Below are positions 19,072 through 30,209 of a stretch of DNA of 64,000 nucleotides, in pieces. The stretch's first letter is position 1. Every line of letters begins with the position of its first letter. Below the pieces are notes generated by a model. The model had not been told where the DNA came from and did not search any database. It saw only the letters and a program-made list of their open reading frames with translations. Location: positions 1-64,000 of the forward strand of contig NZ_LQPP01000024.1 in NCBI RefSeq assembly GCF_002102345.1, in the 5' to 3' direction. The stretch comes from Mycolicibacterium peregrinum (GTDB lineage: Bacteria; Actinomycetota; Actinomycetes; Mycobacteriales; Mycobacteriaceae). A program made the translations under genes and the position numbers.

Positions 19072-21012
19072 ATGACAGGCGCGCACATGTCGGCAACTGC
19101 GGTTAGCCGGTGGATTGTGCTGGGCAGTGTGCCGGTCGTCGCGGTGATGCTGGTGATGGTGGTCCCCAGGGTAGGTGTCGCGACGGTGGGCGACGCCGGC
19201 ATCGTGGCGCTCGGGCCGGTGACGACGACGGGCCAGTTGGTCGGATACTGGGCAGCGACGCTGGCCGGCGCGTTTTGTCTGGGTGCGCTCGTGTGGATCG
19301 TGGTCACCGCCAAGCCCAGTGCCAGCGGCCGCATCGACGTCGCCGCGTTTGGTGTTCACAGGTGGATCGAACGCGTGGCCATCCTGTGGGCGGTGTGCTC
19401 AGTGGCGATGGTGCTGCTTGTCTCGGCGGCCGAGGCCGGGATACCGATCGGAAAACTGGTCCGCCGAGTCGATTTCGTCAATGCGATCGTGGCGTCAGAG
19501 GCCGCGCTGGGATGGTGCGTCACTGCGGGCTGCGCCGTCGTGCTGGCCGTATGGATACGATTCACGTTGCGTTGGATCGGTCATTGCCTGGCCTTAATGC
19601 CTGCCGCTGTCGCCGTGGTTGCGGTGCCGGTGACCGGTAATGCCGGGCAGGGCCCCGATCACGACATCGCGACAAGCGCTGTGATCGTGTTTGCGCTGGC
19701 GCTGGCGGTCTTGACCGGCACCACGATGGTGGCGGCCCTCAACCGAGACGTTCCGCACCGAATCCGGGTCCTGCACGTCGTGTGCGCAGCAGTCGCTGTG
19801 GGTTACGGTCTGCTGCTGGCGACCCTGGGATTGGGGGGCACGCCGATCTGGGATTCCAGATACGGGTGGGCAGTGCTGGCGGCGGGGGCCATGCTGATGC
19901 TGGTACTGCTCGTTGACGGTGCTTTGTTAGCGTTTGGCCGCGCTCGGGCGGGCCCGGTCGACATTGGGTCTGCGGTCGCGCTGGTCGTCGCCGGTGCGGC
20001 GGTGGCGGTGGCCTCGACCAGTATCCCGCCGCGGTTTGCCACGCAGGAGTTCTCGACGTGGGACATTTTCCTGGGCTACCAGCTCACCGATGCGCCCGAC
20101 GTCGTGGGCTTGCTGACGGTATGGCGCTTCGACCCGTTTATCGGGACCGCGGCCATCGTGGCTGCACTGAGCTATGTCGTCGCCGTGGCTCTGCTGCGCC
20201 GCCGCGGGGATCACTGGCCGGTGGGACGCACCATCGCCTGGACCCTGGGTTGCGCAGCCTTGCTGATCACCACGAGCTCCGGAGTGCGGGCCTACGGCTC
20301 AGCGATGTTCAGCGTCCACATGGCCGAACACATGGCGCTGAACATGTTCGTCCCCGTGCTCCTGGTGCTCGGCGCACCCGTCACCCTCGCGCTGCGGGTG
20401 CTGCCCACCGCGCCGAAAGGTGAAACGCCTGGACCCCGCGAGTGGCTGGTGTGGTTCGTGCACGCGCCCGTGACCCGGTTCCTATCGCACCCGGTCACGG
20501 CGTTCCTCCTGTTCGTCGGATCGCTGTACCTCGTCTACTTCACCCCCCTGTTCGACACCCTGATCCGGTATCACTGGGGCCACGAGCTCATGAGCGTGCA
20601 CTTCCTGCTCACCGGCTACCTGTATTACTGGGGCATCATCGGCATCGACCCCGGACCGCGGCGCCTGCCCTTCCTGGGGCGGCTCGGGCTCCTGTTCGCC
20701 GTGATGCCCTTCCATGCCTTCTTCGGTATCGCCACGATGACGATGACCTCATCGCTGGGTGAGAGCTTCTACCGGTCCGTCAATCTGCCCTGGCTGCAAA
20801 ACATTTCAGACGACCAACACCTCGGCGGCGCCATCGCATGGGGTTCCAGCGAGCTGCCGGTGATCATCGTGGTGATCGCCCTGGTGACCCAGTGGGCACG
20901 CCAAGACCGCCGAGCGGGCGCGCGAGACGACCGCCACAGCGACCGCGGGTACGACGACGAACTCGACGCCTACAACGCGATGCTGCGTGAGCTCGCCCGA
21001 AACCGGCGCTGA
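19072..21012 (+). CDS. CopD-CtaG fusion membrane protein (cytochrome oxidase/copper assembly)
   Basis: A 646-aa polytopic protein. The N-terminal half (about 1-300) resembles CopD-type copper-resistance membrane proteins. The C-terminal half is a CtaG (caa3_CtaG) domain with conserved histidines in FSVHMAEHMALNM, WGHELMSVHFLLTGY and MPFHAFFGIATMTM. ATG 19072 has GGGGGAG upstream; the frame is open to 18946 but that would overlap the ATPase. Fusions of this kind occur in actinobacteria (Rv0102-like). Likely role: copper handling for cytochrome oxidase, which fits ctaD, ctaE and the metal ATPase nearby. Confidence 0.85.
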   Translation: MTGAHMSATAVSRWIVLGSVPVVAVMLVMVVPRVGVATVGDAGIVALGPVTTTGQLVGYWAATLAGAFCLGALVWIVVTAKPSASGRIDVAAFGVHRWIERVAILWAVCSVAMVLLVSAAEAGIPIGKLVRRVDFVNAIVASEAALGWCVTAGCAVVLAVWIRFTLRWIGHCLALMPAAVAVVAVPVTGNAGQGPDHDIATSAVIVFALALAVLTGTTMVAALNRDVPHRIRVLHVVCAAVAVGYGLLLATLGLGGTPIWDSRYGWAVLAAGAMLMLVLLVDGALLAFGRARAGPVDIGSAVALVVAGAAVAVASTSIPPRFATQEFSTWDIFLGYQLTDAPDVVGLLTVWRFDPFIGTAAIVAALSYVVAVALLRRRGDHWPVGRTIAWTLGCAALLITTSSGVRAYGSAMFSVHMAEHMALNMFVPVLLVLGAPVTLALRVLPTAPKGETPGPREWLVWFVHAPVTRFLSHPVTAFLLFVGSLYLVYFTPLFDTLIRYHWGHELMSVHFLLTGYLYYWGIIGIDPGPRRLPFLGRLGLLFAVMPFHAFFGIATMTMTSSLGESFYRSVNLPWLQNISDDQHLGGAIAWGSSELPVIIVVIALVTQWARQDRRAGARDDRHSDRGYDDELDAYNAMLRELARNRR

Positions 21013-21447
21013 ATCGCAGCTCTGGCACCGCTACCAGAGGTGCGCAGCCGGCAAGCCTGCCTAGTTGCGGCGTGTGGTCGCCGCCTGGGCGCCGCAATCG
21101 CATCGTTTCGTTCAGATGCTGGCAGCCGGGCCATAAGCCGCCACCGATCCCGCCCGCACCGATGCCATCTGTGTTCACCGCCGAGCAAGTACCTTTGCCC
21201 GAGTGCCATCGTCTGACGCCCTAGCCGCCTCGGTGCGCGGTGCTGACTGCAGGCGCGCAAAAAAACCCCCGCCCATGACCGCCTCAGCCGATGGGTGAGG
21301 ACTCCTGCACGCTGTGTGGAACTGTGCGCGTGCGAAGTACGTACTTGTATAGTAGAACGGGTTGCAGGTCGGTGCTCCTCTTCTGCGCGGGCAAGATGGT
21401 CTGACGCTACGGCGCACGACCCGCGATCGATCGTTATGGAGGTTGTG
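21013..21447. other. Intergenic region with operator and ctaD-like leader
   Basis: No gene is visible up to about 21330. The segment 21335-21447 carries a dyad operator and a ribosome-binding region nearly identical to that of ctaD (GCGATCGATCGTTATGGAGG), so it is a partial copy of the ctaD leader. Confidence 0.55.
21338..21354. promoter_or_regulatory. TAC-N11-GTA dyad upstream of the sod gene
   Basis: The 19-mer GTACGTACTTGTATAGTAG (21337-21355) shares GTAC...CT...ATAGTAG with the ctaE operator. It overlaps a perfect 12-bp palindrome AAGTACGTACTT (21335-21346). Proposed operator for the downstream leader, small frame and sod gene. Confidence 0.5.
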
Positions 21448-21518
21448 TTGGTGGCCGAAGCGCCCCAGTCGCAGGATTCGTTTATCGCGCGATCAACTGC
21501 GTTCCGGCAGCACCGGTG
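21448..21518 (+). pseudogene. ctaD 5' fragment (third copy)
   Basis: TTG GTG GCC GAA GCG CCC CAG matches the first codons of ctaD at 22968 (LVAEAPP), with the same GGAGG leader. After LVAEAPQS the match ends and a 23-codon frame stops at 21516-21518. It is either a remnant left by recombination or a recruited leader peptide in front of the sod genes. Confidence 0.6.
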
Positions 21519-21520
21519 AC

Positions 21521-21709
21521 ATGCGGCAGCGCTCTGAGCAGGTTCGGGCCGAGCGGACGCTGCGTTTGGACCTCGCGGTGACGGTCGTGGGTCCGGCCAC
21601 CGCACCCGGTGAAGCCACCCGGGTGATGTTCACCGATGCGACGCCGAACTGGCGTGGCGCGGTCGGGATCTGGACCCAGACCGCTGCAGGCACTGGGGAA
21701 GCACCGTGA
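21521..21709 (+). CDS. Small hypothetical protein coupled to sod
   Basis: A 62-aa frame starting at ATG 21521, two bases after the ctaD-like leader frame stops, and ending in a GTGA overlap with the sod start. The tight packing leader-ORF-sod suggests translational coupling. The product has no signal peptide and no recognised motif; it contains a run of small residues and Trp ([12 protein letters not shown]). It could also be a degraded gene fragment. Kept as a candidate because of spacing and open codon bias. Confidence 0.4.
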   Translation: MRQRSEQVRAERTLRLDLAVTVVGPATAPGEATRVMFTDATPNWRGAVGIWTQTAAGTGEAP

Positions 21710-22458
21710 AATCAATCGACGCTCACCTGTCCCGCCGCCAGTTTGTCGGGCTGACGACCGCAGCGGCCGGACTGCTGACGATCGGCGCCTGCGCCGAAAA
21801 CTCCTCTCCACAAGAACTATCGGGTAGGGGAGGCCAGCCGGTCTATACATTGCCCGACCTCGACTGGGATTACGGTGCACTAGAGCCGCATATTTCCGGT
21901 GAGATCAACGAGTTGCATCACGCCAAGCATCACGCGACCTATGTCAACGGTGCCAACACGGCCCTCAAACAGCTCGACGACGCGCGGTACAACAACGACT
22001 ACGCCGCGATCGTGTTGCATGAGAAGGATCTCGCCTTCAACCTCGGGGGACACATCAACCACAGCATCTGGTGGAAGAACCTGTCCCCGGACGGCGGCGG
22101 CACGCCGGCGGGGCCGCTGGCGGCCGCTATCGACGAGCACTTCGGCTCCTTCACCCTTTTCCGTGATCAGTTCGCTGCCGCCGCCAACGCCGTACAGGGA
22201 TCGGGATGGGCGTGGCTGGGCTATGACACCCTCGGGCGAAAGCTGCTGACTTTTCAGATGTATGACCAACAGTCGAACGTGCCGCTGGGCATCATCCCGC
22301 TCCTGGGGTTGGATGTTTTCGAGCACGCCTACTATCTCCAATACAAGAATGTCCGCGCCGATTACGTGGCGGCGTTCTGGAATGTGGTCAACTGGCCTGA
22401 CGTTCAACGTCGATTCGATCTCGCCGTGTCCCGATCATCCGGCCTGATCTTCCCCTGA
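21706..22458 (+). CDS. sodA: Tat-exported lipoprotein Fe/Mn superoxide dismutase
   Basis: A 250-aa protein from GTG 21706. The N-terminus carries a twin-arginine motif (SRRQFVG) followed by a hydrophobic stretch that ends in a lipobox-like LTIGAC (Cys28 region), so it is predicted to be folded in the cytoplasm, exported by Tat and lipid-anchored. The rest is Fe/Mn-[25 protein letters not shown], and [12 protein letters not shown] supply the His, His, Asp, His metal ligands. Classical mycobacterial SodA lacks such a signal. The position between ctaG and ctaD suggests protection of the outer-face respiratory machinery from superoxide; that role is inferred. Confidence 0.88.
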   Translation: MKSIDAHLSRRQFVGLTTAAAGLLTIGACAENSSPQELSGRGGQPVYTLPDLDWDYGALEPHISGEINELHHAKHHATYVNGANTALKQLDDARYNNDYAAIVLHEKDLAFNLGGHINHSIWWKNLSPDGGGTPAGPLAAAIDEHFGSFTLFRDQFAAAANAVQGSGWAWLGYDTLGRKLLTFQMYDQQSNVPLGIIPLLGLDVFEHAYYLQYKNVRADYVAAFWNVVNWPDVQRRFDLAVSRSSGLIFP

Positions 22459-22632
22459 CGTGGTAAAAACCAGGACCCTACCGACGCGCGGTCCTTCCTG
22501 GCCGATCTGCGCTCGGGCGTCGTTGATGCCGCTGACGCACCTGTGCGCACCGCAGCGCTGCATGTGTGGTCGTGCCGGCGCGCCCCCCTGCCGTTACTAC
22601 GGCATCAGCCGCAACGTGTTCCGCCGGTACGT

Positions 22633-22700
22633 CCTGGGCGGATCACCGCTACAGGTCAGCGAGCCCGTGGCCAGTCTGACCGTGATGGTCGCCGGCGTTC
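22633..22700 (+). pseudogene. Fragment of a sulP gene
   Basis: The plus-strand reading contains LGGSPLQVSEPVASLTVMVAG, nearly the same as GGSPLQVSGPAAGLTVVVAG of the intact SulP at 32375-30210, and the DNA is also closely similar. Flanking sequence does not match, so only about 23 codons remain. It lies in the same order relative to ctaD as sulP does to the ctaD pseudogene. Confidence 0.7.
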
Positions 22701-22769
22701 TCACAGAAACGCGGAATGCTCGCAGCTCCGTGGATGATCGCACGGTGTGAGTGGGGAAGTGATTATGTG

Positions 22770-22866
22770 CCCTGCGCCGCCGTGAGCGGCGCACTGCCGA
22801 TGTCATTGTCTGGCCGCCGATCCCCGCAACTACGTAGTACGGCAGTACGTATGAAGTACAGTTGTT
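22770..22866. repeat. Inverted repeat copy A (ctaD upstream region)
   Basis: About 97 bp, nearly identical to the reverse complement of 29886-29985, including the ACTACGTAGTACGGCAGTAC operator stretch. It marks a duplicated sulP-ctaD intergenic region. Confidence 0.8.
22831..22847. promoter_or_regulatory. TAC-N11-GTA dyad upstream of ctaD
   Basis: The 19-mer CTACGTAGTACGGCAGTAC (22830-22848) carries the core, and ACTACGTAGT (22829-22838) is a perfect 10-bp palindrome. A further half-site pair, GTACGTATGAAGTAC, follows at 22845-22859. It lies 121 bp before the ctaD start and is conserved in the inverted copy, where most of the coding part is not. Confidence 0.55.
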
Positions 22867-22901
22867 ATCAGCGAGGTGGTGACGGAGACTGCGAGCGCTG
22901 A

Positions 22902-24698
<1,797 letters not shown>

Positions 24699-25037
24699 GC
24701 CGCACCACAGTCGGTGCGAGGCCAGAAGACAATCGAAACCAGTGCCCGCTCAACACCTCTCGGGATGAGTGTCAACACCTCAGACACATGGCAACGGTCG
24801 GGCCAACCCGCAAACAAAATCCGGGATTCAACGGCGATGCCCGAACCGCCGGCATCACAGCGGCGGATCGGGCAATCGCAGAATAGATTTCGCATCGTGT
24901 ACGGCCGAGAAGGACTATAGAAATCGACTCGGCCACAGGTAACGCCGTTTGGACTTGGTGATGGTGACCGGTGTAGGAATCACGGCCCCGATAGCGCCCG
25001 CCCTGACTCGCGCTGCAAGAGTCGGGGACTCACGGCC
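24699..25037. other. Intergenic gap after ctaD
   Basis: A short GCACC/GGTGC inverted repeat follows the ctaD stop (about 24702-24718). Nothing else was recognised. Confidence 0.35.
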
Positions 25038-25361
25038 CTACGGCTTGCAGGCAAGGTCGACGTAGACGGTTGGTGATGCCGGAGGTTGATTGCGAACGCC
25101 CGCCCGGATGGGCGGATTCGTTAGTTGAGACGCCTTACGTCCGGGGCGGACAGCTTTCACGGTGCATTGGTCGATGGGCCCGTCGCCAATCTTGCTGATC
25201 ATGACGTGGAAGCCTTGCGCCTGCAACATGCCAATGGTGGCCTGCGCACTCTGCTGCGCGGTGGGCGCCGCTCCGGCCGGGCCCGCCAGGCCCACCGCGA
25301 CGATGCTCGCCGCGGCGCCGACAAGAAGTGACGTTGTCTTACGGCGCTTTCGATAGGTCAT
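25038..25361 (-). CDS. Small secreted protein, paralogue of 9314-9637
   Basis: A 107-aa protein with a basic N-terminus (TYRKRRKTTS) and a Sec signal peptide ending near GPAGAA. The mature part starts PTAQQSAQATIGML, has a Cys in DQCTVKAVRPG and ends VYVDLACKP. These landmarks match the protein at 9314-9637 in the same order and spacing, so the two are paralogues. GGAGAAATCTCG precedes the start on the minus strand. Function is unknown. Confidence 0.8.
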   Translation of the reverse strand: MTYRKRRKTTSLLVGAAASIVAVGLAGPAGAAPTAQQSAQATIGMLQAQGFHVMISKIGDGPIDQCTVKAVRPGRKASQLTNPPIRAGVRNQPPASPTVYVDLACKP

Positions 25362-26067
25362 CGAGATTTCTCCTTTCGTCGGGGTTCAACCGACGCATTG
25401 CCTGGGCCATTAACCTCGTGGCCAGAATATGTTCAGGTCGGCCAACCAATGCGATATTCATATCGAATGCCTTTCTAACGGCTCCGAACAATACAGACGC
25501 ATATCATTTACCTAGCATTCGTAAATCATCGTCCTGTCGACAACGTGTCAACAACCAACAATTGGCTGCTCGGCGGTGTCAAAATATGTGAAAAATCCTG
25601 GCCTGCAACCGGATGCGCTCCTGGGCCAAGCTCCTGGCGACCGTCGAGGTAATCAGCCGGTCCGCACTTTTCCGCGACGCGACCGGTGATGTGGATGAAC
25701 GTCATAGCACTGCGTCAATTGGTCCCAATGCTGCAACGACGCATTATCGGTCACTCATTGGCCATTTCGATGCGACACCTCAACCCGAAGTTCGCAGGGG
25801 ATAGCTCCGGTGATGGCGGGCCTCCGGCTTGTTGTTGGCACCAAGCGGGGATGCAAATCTCGCGGTCGGCAAGGAGGTTGCCGCGAGTCCGACGACGGCG
25901 GTGCTCACAACGGAGGATCGGCGCCGGCAGTCGATCACAGTGATCGTCAAGACTGCCGGCACACGCTCGCCCATGCGGATGGCCAAGCGCAGCCCCAGGG
26001 GCCCCGCCCAACCAGCGGGGAATAGCGTGTGTGCGGGATGCAGGATGAGGCCGTCTACCGGGTGGTC
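25362..26067. other. 706-bp gap between secreted protein and CDF genes
   Basis: The part next to 25362-25600 is AT-rich and probably holds the promoter of the secreted protein gene (for example AATGCGATATTCATATCGAATG, with GATATTCATATC as a near-palindrome at about 25450). The remainder has only weak frames on both strands. Confidence 0.35.
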
Positions 26068-26970
26068 TCAGATCGAGGATGGGGTCTCGTTGAAGCCCTC
26101 CGGTTCGCATTGCATCGTGATGTGAGTGATCGAGTATTCGCTTGCCAACACGTCGCGCACCGCTTGCAGAACGGCGGCGTACTCACCGTCGGGCGCAACC
26201 ACGATGTGCGCCGTTGCGGTTTCCATACCCGCGGTCAGCGTCCAGACGTGCAGATCGTGTACGGCACGCACACCCGACACCTTCTCCAGCTTGCGTTGGA
26301 CCTCGTCCACGTCGAGCCCCCGCGGGGCGAACTCCATGATGATCCAAAACGCCTCGCGCATCAGCGCAGCGGTGCGGGGCAAGATGAACAGGCCGATCGC
26401 GGCACCGACAATCGGATCGGCATACCGCCACCCCGTTACGGTCACGATGACCGCCGCGACGATCACGCCGATCGAGCCCAACATGTCCGACAGCACCTCT
26501 AGGTAGGCGCCCTTGACGTTGAGGCTCTCCTTGGCCCCAGCGGTGAGCAGCCAGAAGCTCGTGGCGTTGACCGCCAGCCCGACTACCGCAACGATGAGCA
26601 TCGGCACACCCAGGACGTCCGGCGGCTCCCGGAACCGCTCGTATGCCTCATACAGGATGTAGCCCGCTACACCGAACAGCAGCAGACCATTGCCCAGTGC
26701 GGCAAGCACTTCCAGCCGGTAGGTGCCATAGGACCGCTGACCGGTTGCGGGGCGCCGAGCAAAGTAGATCGCCGCCAGCGCCATACTGATCCCCAGTACA
26801 TCGGTGCCCATGTGCGCGGCATCAGATATCAGAGCCAGCGAGCCGGTGATGATTCCACCGATCAGCTCGACCAAGAGGTAGCCCCCGGTGAGCGCTAGCG
26901 CTGCCCATAACCGCTTGACGTGTTTGGCGCTCGCCGAGACGGCCGAACCGTGCTCTTGTCCTTGCCCCAC
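26068..26970 (-). CDS. Cation diffusion facilitator (Zn/Cd/Co efflux)
   Basis: A 300-aa CDF protein. Six membrane helices are expected; the metal site residues are seen as SDAAHMGTD (His and Asp in TM2) and EVLSDMLGS (Asp in TM5, where HxxxD is expected; here LSDML). The cytoplasmic C-terminal domain contains VHDLHVWTL, standard for the family. It is a CzcD-like exporter that uses the proton gradient. No regulator is adjacent. A second CDF lies at 54059-55099 with its own ArsR-type regulator. Confidence 0.87.
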   Translation of the reverse strand: MGQGQEHGSAVSASAKHVKRLWAALALTGGYLLVELIGGIITGSLALISDAAHMGTDVLGISMALAAIYFARRPATGQRSYGTYRLEVLAALGNGLLLFGVAGYILYEAYERFREPPDVLGVPMLIVAVVGLAVNATSFWLLTAGAKESLNVKGAYLEVLSDMLGSIGVIVAAVIVTVTGWRYADPIVGAAIGLFILPRTAALMREAFWIIMEFAPRGLDVDEVQRKLEKVSGVRAVHDLHVWTLTAGMETATAHIVVAPDGEYAAVLQAVRDVLASEYSITHITMQCEPEGFNETPSSI

Positions 26971-27471
26971 GACCCGCCTCCCTAAAAAACGCGGACAGGG
27001 CCCGCGGTGAAATCTCTTGGCGGTCTTGACTGCCTCGTCCAGTGGGCCAATCCTAATGGTCGCCCGCTCGCTGTCATGGGATCACGGGGATCGAATTGGC
27101 ACTGCGGTAACGCGCACCAACATCGAAAGCCGTTGTGCACCTCAAAAAGCGATCTCGACTGACCGGACCAGCCCAGCAACGTGGCGCCGACCAGCACCAG
27201 CAGTCGGTAGGGACATCACCGCACGGTTTCACACACACGGTCGGTCAACTCCGCGATGGCCATCGTCTCGTTGACTGCGATGTCGCAAGAATCCGCGGTC
27301 GGGATCCACGTGCAACCCGTCACGGGCCTGGCCGGGAGCGTCCGCCGCAGCGGGCGGCCGCCCCGCTCTACTGCGGTGATCGAACCCCCGGCCGACTGAC
27401 TGGACAATACGTCCGCCGTGGTTACCTCTGGCTTTATTTGCAGAGCACCCCTACAGAATCCACCGCTGTGC
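26971..27471. other. 501-bp gap, nothing recognised
   Basis: Low coding signal on both strands. No repeat or hairpin of note was seen. Confidence 0.35.
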
Positions 27472-27825
27472 TCAGTGGTGCCCGTATCGGCGACCGTGGT
27501 GGCTGTCGTAACCTCCGCCCCCGAACAAGGAGCCGAGGAAGCCGCCCTGCTGATAGGGCTGCGGTGGGTACTGCTGAGGTGGTGGATACTGCTGCGGCGG
27601 CGGTGCCGACGGAGCCGGCGGTTGGGCAGCAGCGGCATAGAACTTCGATTCGGCCTGCGCGAGAACTTCAAGCTCGCCCCGGTCGAGAAATATTCCGCCG
27701 CATCCGGTGCACTGGTCGATCTCCACCCCGAACCGTTGCACCGCCAACATCTGTGAGCTGCATTTCGGACAGAGCACTGCTGCTCCGCCGCCTCCGGAAG
27801 GCACTGAACTCGATGACTGTGTCAT
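27472..27825 (-). CDS. zf-TFIIB-type zinc finger protein
   Basis: A 117-aa protein with one zinc finger, CPKC...CTGCGGIFLDRGELE (about residues 19-52), the zf-TFIIB pattern found in small bacterial proteins. The C-terminal half is Pro/Gln/Tyr-rich (repeated QQYPP) and ends Gly- and His-rich (GYDSHHGRRYGHH), so it may bind further metal or be disordered. Role unknown; similar proteins are widespread and not linked to one pathway. Confidence 0.8.
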   Translation of the reverse strand: MTQSSSSVPSGGGGAAVLCPKCSSQMLAVQRFGVEIDQCTGCGGIFLDRGELEVLAQAESKFYAAAAQPPAPSAPPPQQYPPPQQYPPQPYQQGGFLGSLFGGGGYDSHHGRRYGHH

Positions 27826-28236
27826 CTTCGGCCCCCTTCTGTATCGGTTGTCATCAACACCGTCAGTCTATGCGCGCGTACGCATTTGCGCCGCGACCCA
27901 CCGAATCGACTTTCCCGAGCGGGCCGGCGGATAACCGAGCGCGGGGGCACTCCTGCGGTCACCTGCAGGTGACGATGTGACGATGAAGGCCGGTTCAACG
28001 CGTTCTGGGGGGTTGCGTTGGCGCCCATTGATTTCAGCGCTCTCGGTGGATCACGTTTGGTCGCCAATTTCGGCGGGGCCGGACACATTTCTGCCTTCAA
28101 CCCCGGGCGACGGCAACTGTCATCGACCTGCCTACGGCTTGTCCGCCGGCAACCCGATCCAGCCGCTCTACGTCGGTCCGCGACGAACTGCGCCTGCACG
28201 TTCGTCGACGATCGTCACCGGCGACGCGGAGTTTTC
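27826..28236. other. 411-bp gap, nothing recognised
   Basis: No gene with acceptable coding signal. A CACCTGCAGGTGA palindrome-like stretch lies at about 27960-27972. Confidence 0.35.
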
Positions 28237-29547
28237 TTACTGCGTGAGCCCTGTTCGTTGTGCAAGCCAAGGTAATTCACGCATCAAGGCGGTGGAGAAC
28301 ACTTGCCAGTCATGACCGCCGGGCACTTCGCGGTACGTGGTATCCATGCCAGCAGCCCGGGTGGCGTCGTAGACGGCGCGGACTTCTGCCTTGGTGTCAC
28401 GGTCATCGGCGCCGACCACCACCGCTCCTGCGCTGTCGGGGTAGCGGCGCGCACGCAGCAAATCCAACGGGTTGATGCGTTGGAACGCTGCCTTATCGCC
28501 GCCGAATGCTTCGGCGATGGTCTGAGACTGATCGCCCAAGCTGGGCTCAGGGCCCCCGGATATGTCGAGGAAGGTGGGGTAGACGTCAGGGTAATTTGTG
28601 GCGAGCTGAAGCGCGCAGGTTCCTCCGTAGGAGGCGCCGCCGACGGCCCACGCTTGCGGTTCTTGATCGACAGCAAGATTGGCCTTGATCCAGGCCGGGA
28701 CGTCGCGGGCGATGTAACTGGCGGCGTTGCCGAGCCGCGAATCCAAACACAGAGGGTTACCGAAAGGGCTCCCGGTGCCATCGACGACGACTACCACCGG
28801 CGCCAGACCGCGGTGGGCTCGCGCGAACTCATCCAAAATCTGGACGAGTTTGCCGCCGCGCAGCCAGTCCTGCGGTGATCCGGGCTGTCCTGGTACCAGA
28901 ATCAGCACTGGCAGTTGGGGGCGGGGATCGGCGAAAAAGGCTGGTGGAAAGTAGAGTTCGGCATTGCGCGCAGGAAAGCCCGACAGCGACCCCGGGATCG
29001 GCGCTGAAGACAGTTTGCCCCCGCGCGGTAACCCGGGTGGAGGTGACCAGCGCATCGCGAGCGGGCCGACGTCGGCCAACAGTCGCGGTGGACGCTTCAC
29101 GACTTCGGGCAGCGCGACATAGCTGAAGCGCCGGGCCCCCACCGCATCGGCCAGCGTGGGATAGGCAGCGAATATCACATTGACTTGATTGGCACAGGCC
29201 AAGACGACGACCGCCGCGGCGGCGGCAGACCACAGCATACGACGCATGCCCGGGGCGAGGAACCCACCAACTGCCACGACCGTCACAGCGAACACCGACA
29301 CCCCAGCCCACACGTATATCAGCGGTTGCAGGCGGTCGGGAAACAGCTTCCACTCGTTGCGTGCCAGGTCGGCGACGATGATCGTGGTGACCACAGCCAC
29401 CAGCGCGCACGCAGCCAACATCACCGCCTTGGTACGCCCGCGGCGGGGCGCCATGACCATGAGAGCCAATAGCAGTGCGGCGGCTCCGATTCCGGCCAAA
29501 CGCAGCAGGACCGGGAGCGGACCGGACAGCAATGCCCAGCTCAGCAC
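28237..29547 (-). CDS. Membrane-anchored alpha/beta-hydrolase esterase (antigen 85/esterase D type)
   Basis: A 436-aa protein with four N-terminal hydrophobic segments (about residues 5-135) and an extracytoplasmic alpha/beta-hydrolase domain (about 195-436). The nucleophile elbow is GGASYGG, and a late GGHDW supplies the catalytic His. The layout matches mycobacterial esterases of the Rv0519c/Rv1288 C-terminal type, proposed to act on cell-envelope lipids. The GTG start at 29547 overlaps the end of the ctaD pseudogene by a few bases, so its upstream region may have been reshaped by that deletion. Confidence 0.83.
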   Translation of the reverse strand: MLSWALLSGPLPVLLRLAGIGAAALLLALMVMAPRRGRTKAVMLAACALVAVVTTIIVADLARNEWKLFPDRLQPLIYVWAGVSVFAVTVVAVGGFLAPGMRRMLWSAAAAAVVVLACANQVNVIFAAYPTLADAVGARRFSYVALPEVVKRPPRLLADVGPLAMRWSPPPGLPRGGKLSSAPIPGSLSGFPARNAELYFPPAFFADPRPQLPVLILVPGQPGSPQDWLRGGKLVQILDEFARAHRGLAPVVVVVDGTGSPFGNPLCLDSRLGNAASYIARDVPAWIKANLAVDQEPQAWAVGGASYGGTCALQLATNYPDVYPTFLDISGGPEPSLGDQSQTIAEAFGGDKAAFQRINPLDLLRARRYPDSAGAVVVGADDRDTKAEVRAVYDATRAAGMDTTYREVPGGHDWQVFSTALMRELPWLAQRTGLTQ

Positions 29548-29786
29548 CTCGCTACACCGTTGAGTCGCAGGTCGTTTGTGCCGTTGGCGAGTTCTGGGTG
29601 ATGTGCGCGGGCATCGACGGGCATCGGCTCAACCATGTGCAGGCAGTGCCGATGGAACGCCGGGCGCTCCGAACAGATCCGGGGTAGCTCGGTGAAGTAG
29701 CGCCGTGGCAGCGCCACGGCAAGCGCATCAATCCGCAGCGGGAGCACCAGGTTGAGTTCTCCGACTGGGGGCGCTTCGGCTACCAA
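29541..29786 (-). pseudogene. Internally deleted ctaD pseudogene
   Basis: The frame opens as ctaD does ([14 protein letters not shown], with GGAGG leader), jumps to [17 protein letters not shown] (an internal ctaD segment, [17 protein letters not shown]) and then to the C-terminal [15 protein letters not shown]...HMVEP...HHPEL. It keeps both ends of ctaD and loses nearly all membrane helices and every heme or copper ligand. It cannot be an oxidase. It remains open in one frame, so a short peptide could still be made. Confidence 0.85.
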
Positions 29787-29885
29787 GACAACCTCCGTAA
29801 TGATCGATCGCAGGCCGCGCGGTATCGGGGACGAACGCCTCTTGCACCGGTCCGGCACTGGCAAATCTGTGCCGCCAACTGGCCA

Positions 29886-29985
29886 GATAACAACTGTACT
29901 TCATACGTACTGCCGTACTACGTAGTTGCGGGGATCGGCGGCCAGACAATGACATCGGCCTTGCGCCGCTCACGACGGCGCAAGG
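29886..29985. repeat. Inverted repeat copy B (ctaD pseudogene upstream region)
   Basis: Near-identical to the reverse complement of 22770-22866. The copy ends where the flanking regions diverge, about 22866 and 29886. Confidence 0.8.
29908..29924. promoter_or_regulatory. TAC-N11-GTA dyad upstream of ctaD pseudogene
   Basis: Inverted copy of the ctaD operator (core TACTGCCGTACTACGTA). It has stayed intact while the gene behind it decayed. Confidence 0.5.
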
Positions 29986-30209
29986 AACATCGCGACACCG
30001 GCCGGCCGTTGAGTGTCGAAGCCCTCGACTGCGGGCATGGAAGCTGCGCGTCGGCGGCGACCACCCGCGCGCGAGGCATTCGTCGATGGGGCGCAGGGCC
30101 GAAGCATGCGGCCCATTACCTTTCGGAATTGCGTTCCACTCCCGTGTGTTGACGATCCGCGTATGTGCGAGCATTCGGCCTCGGCGTGAGCCCCGTGTGC
30201 GGGCTTCAT

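Larger units (their letters stand above)
29865..30209. other. Spacer between ctaD pseudogene and sulP
   Basis: Contains the inverted-repeat copy at 29886-29985 with its operator. The segment 29990-30209, next to the sulP stop, shows no gene. Confidence 0.5.

Noticed and set aside
25751..26110. Minus-strand frame with a possible signal peptide near 25900
   Set aside because: Weak start context, no family and poor codon bias; judged noise.
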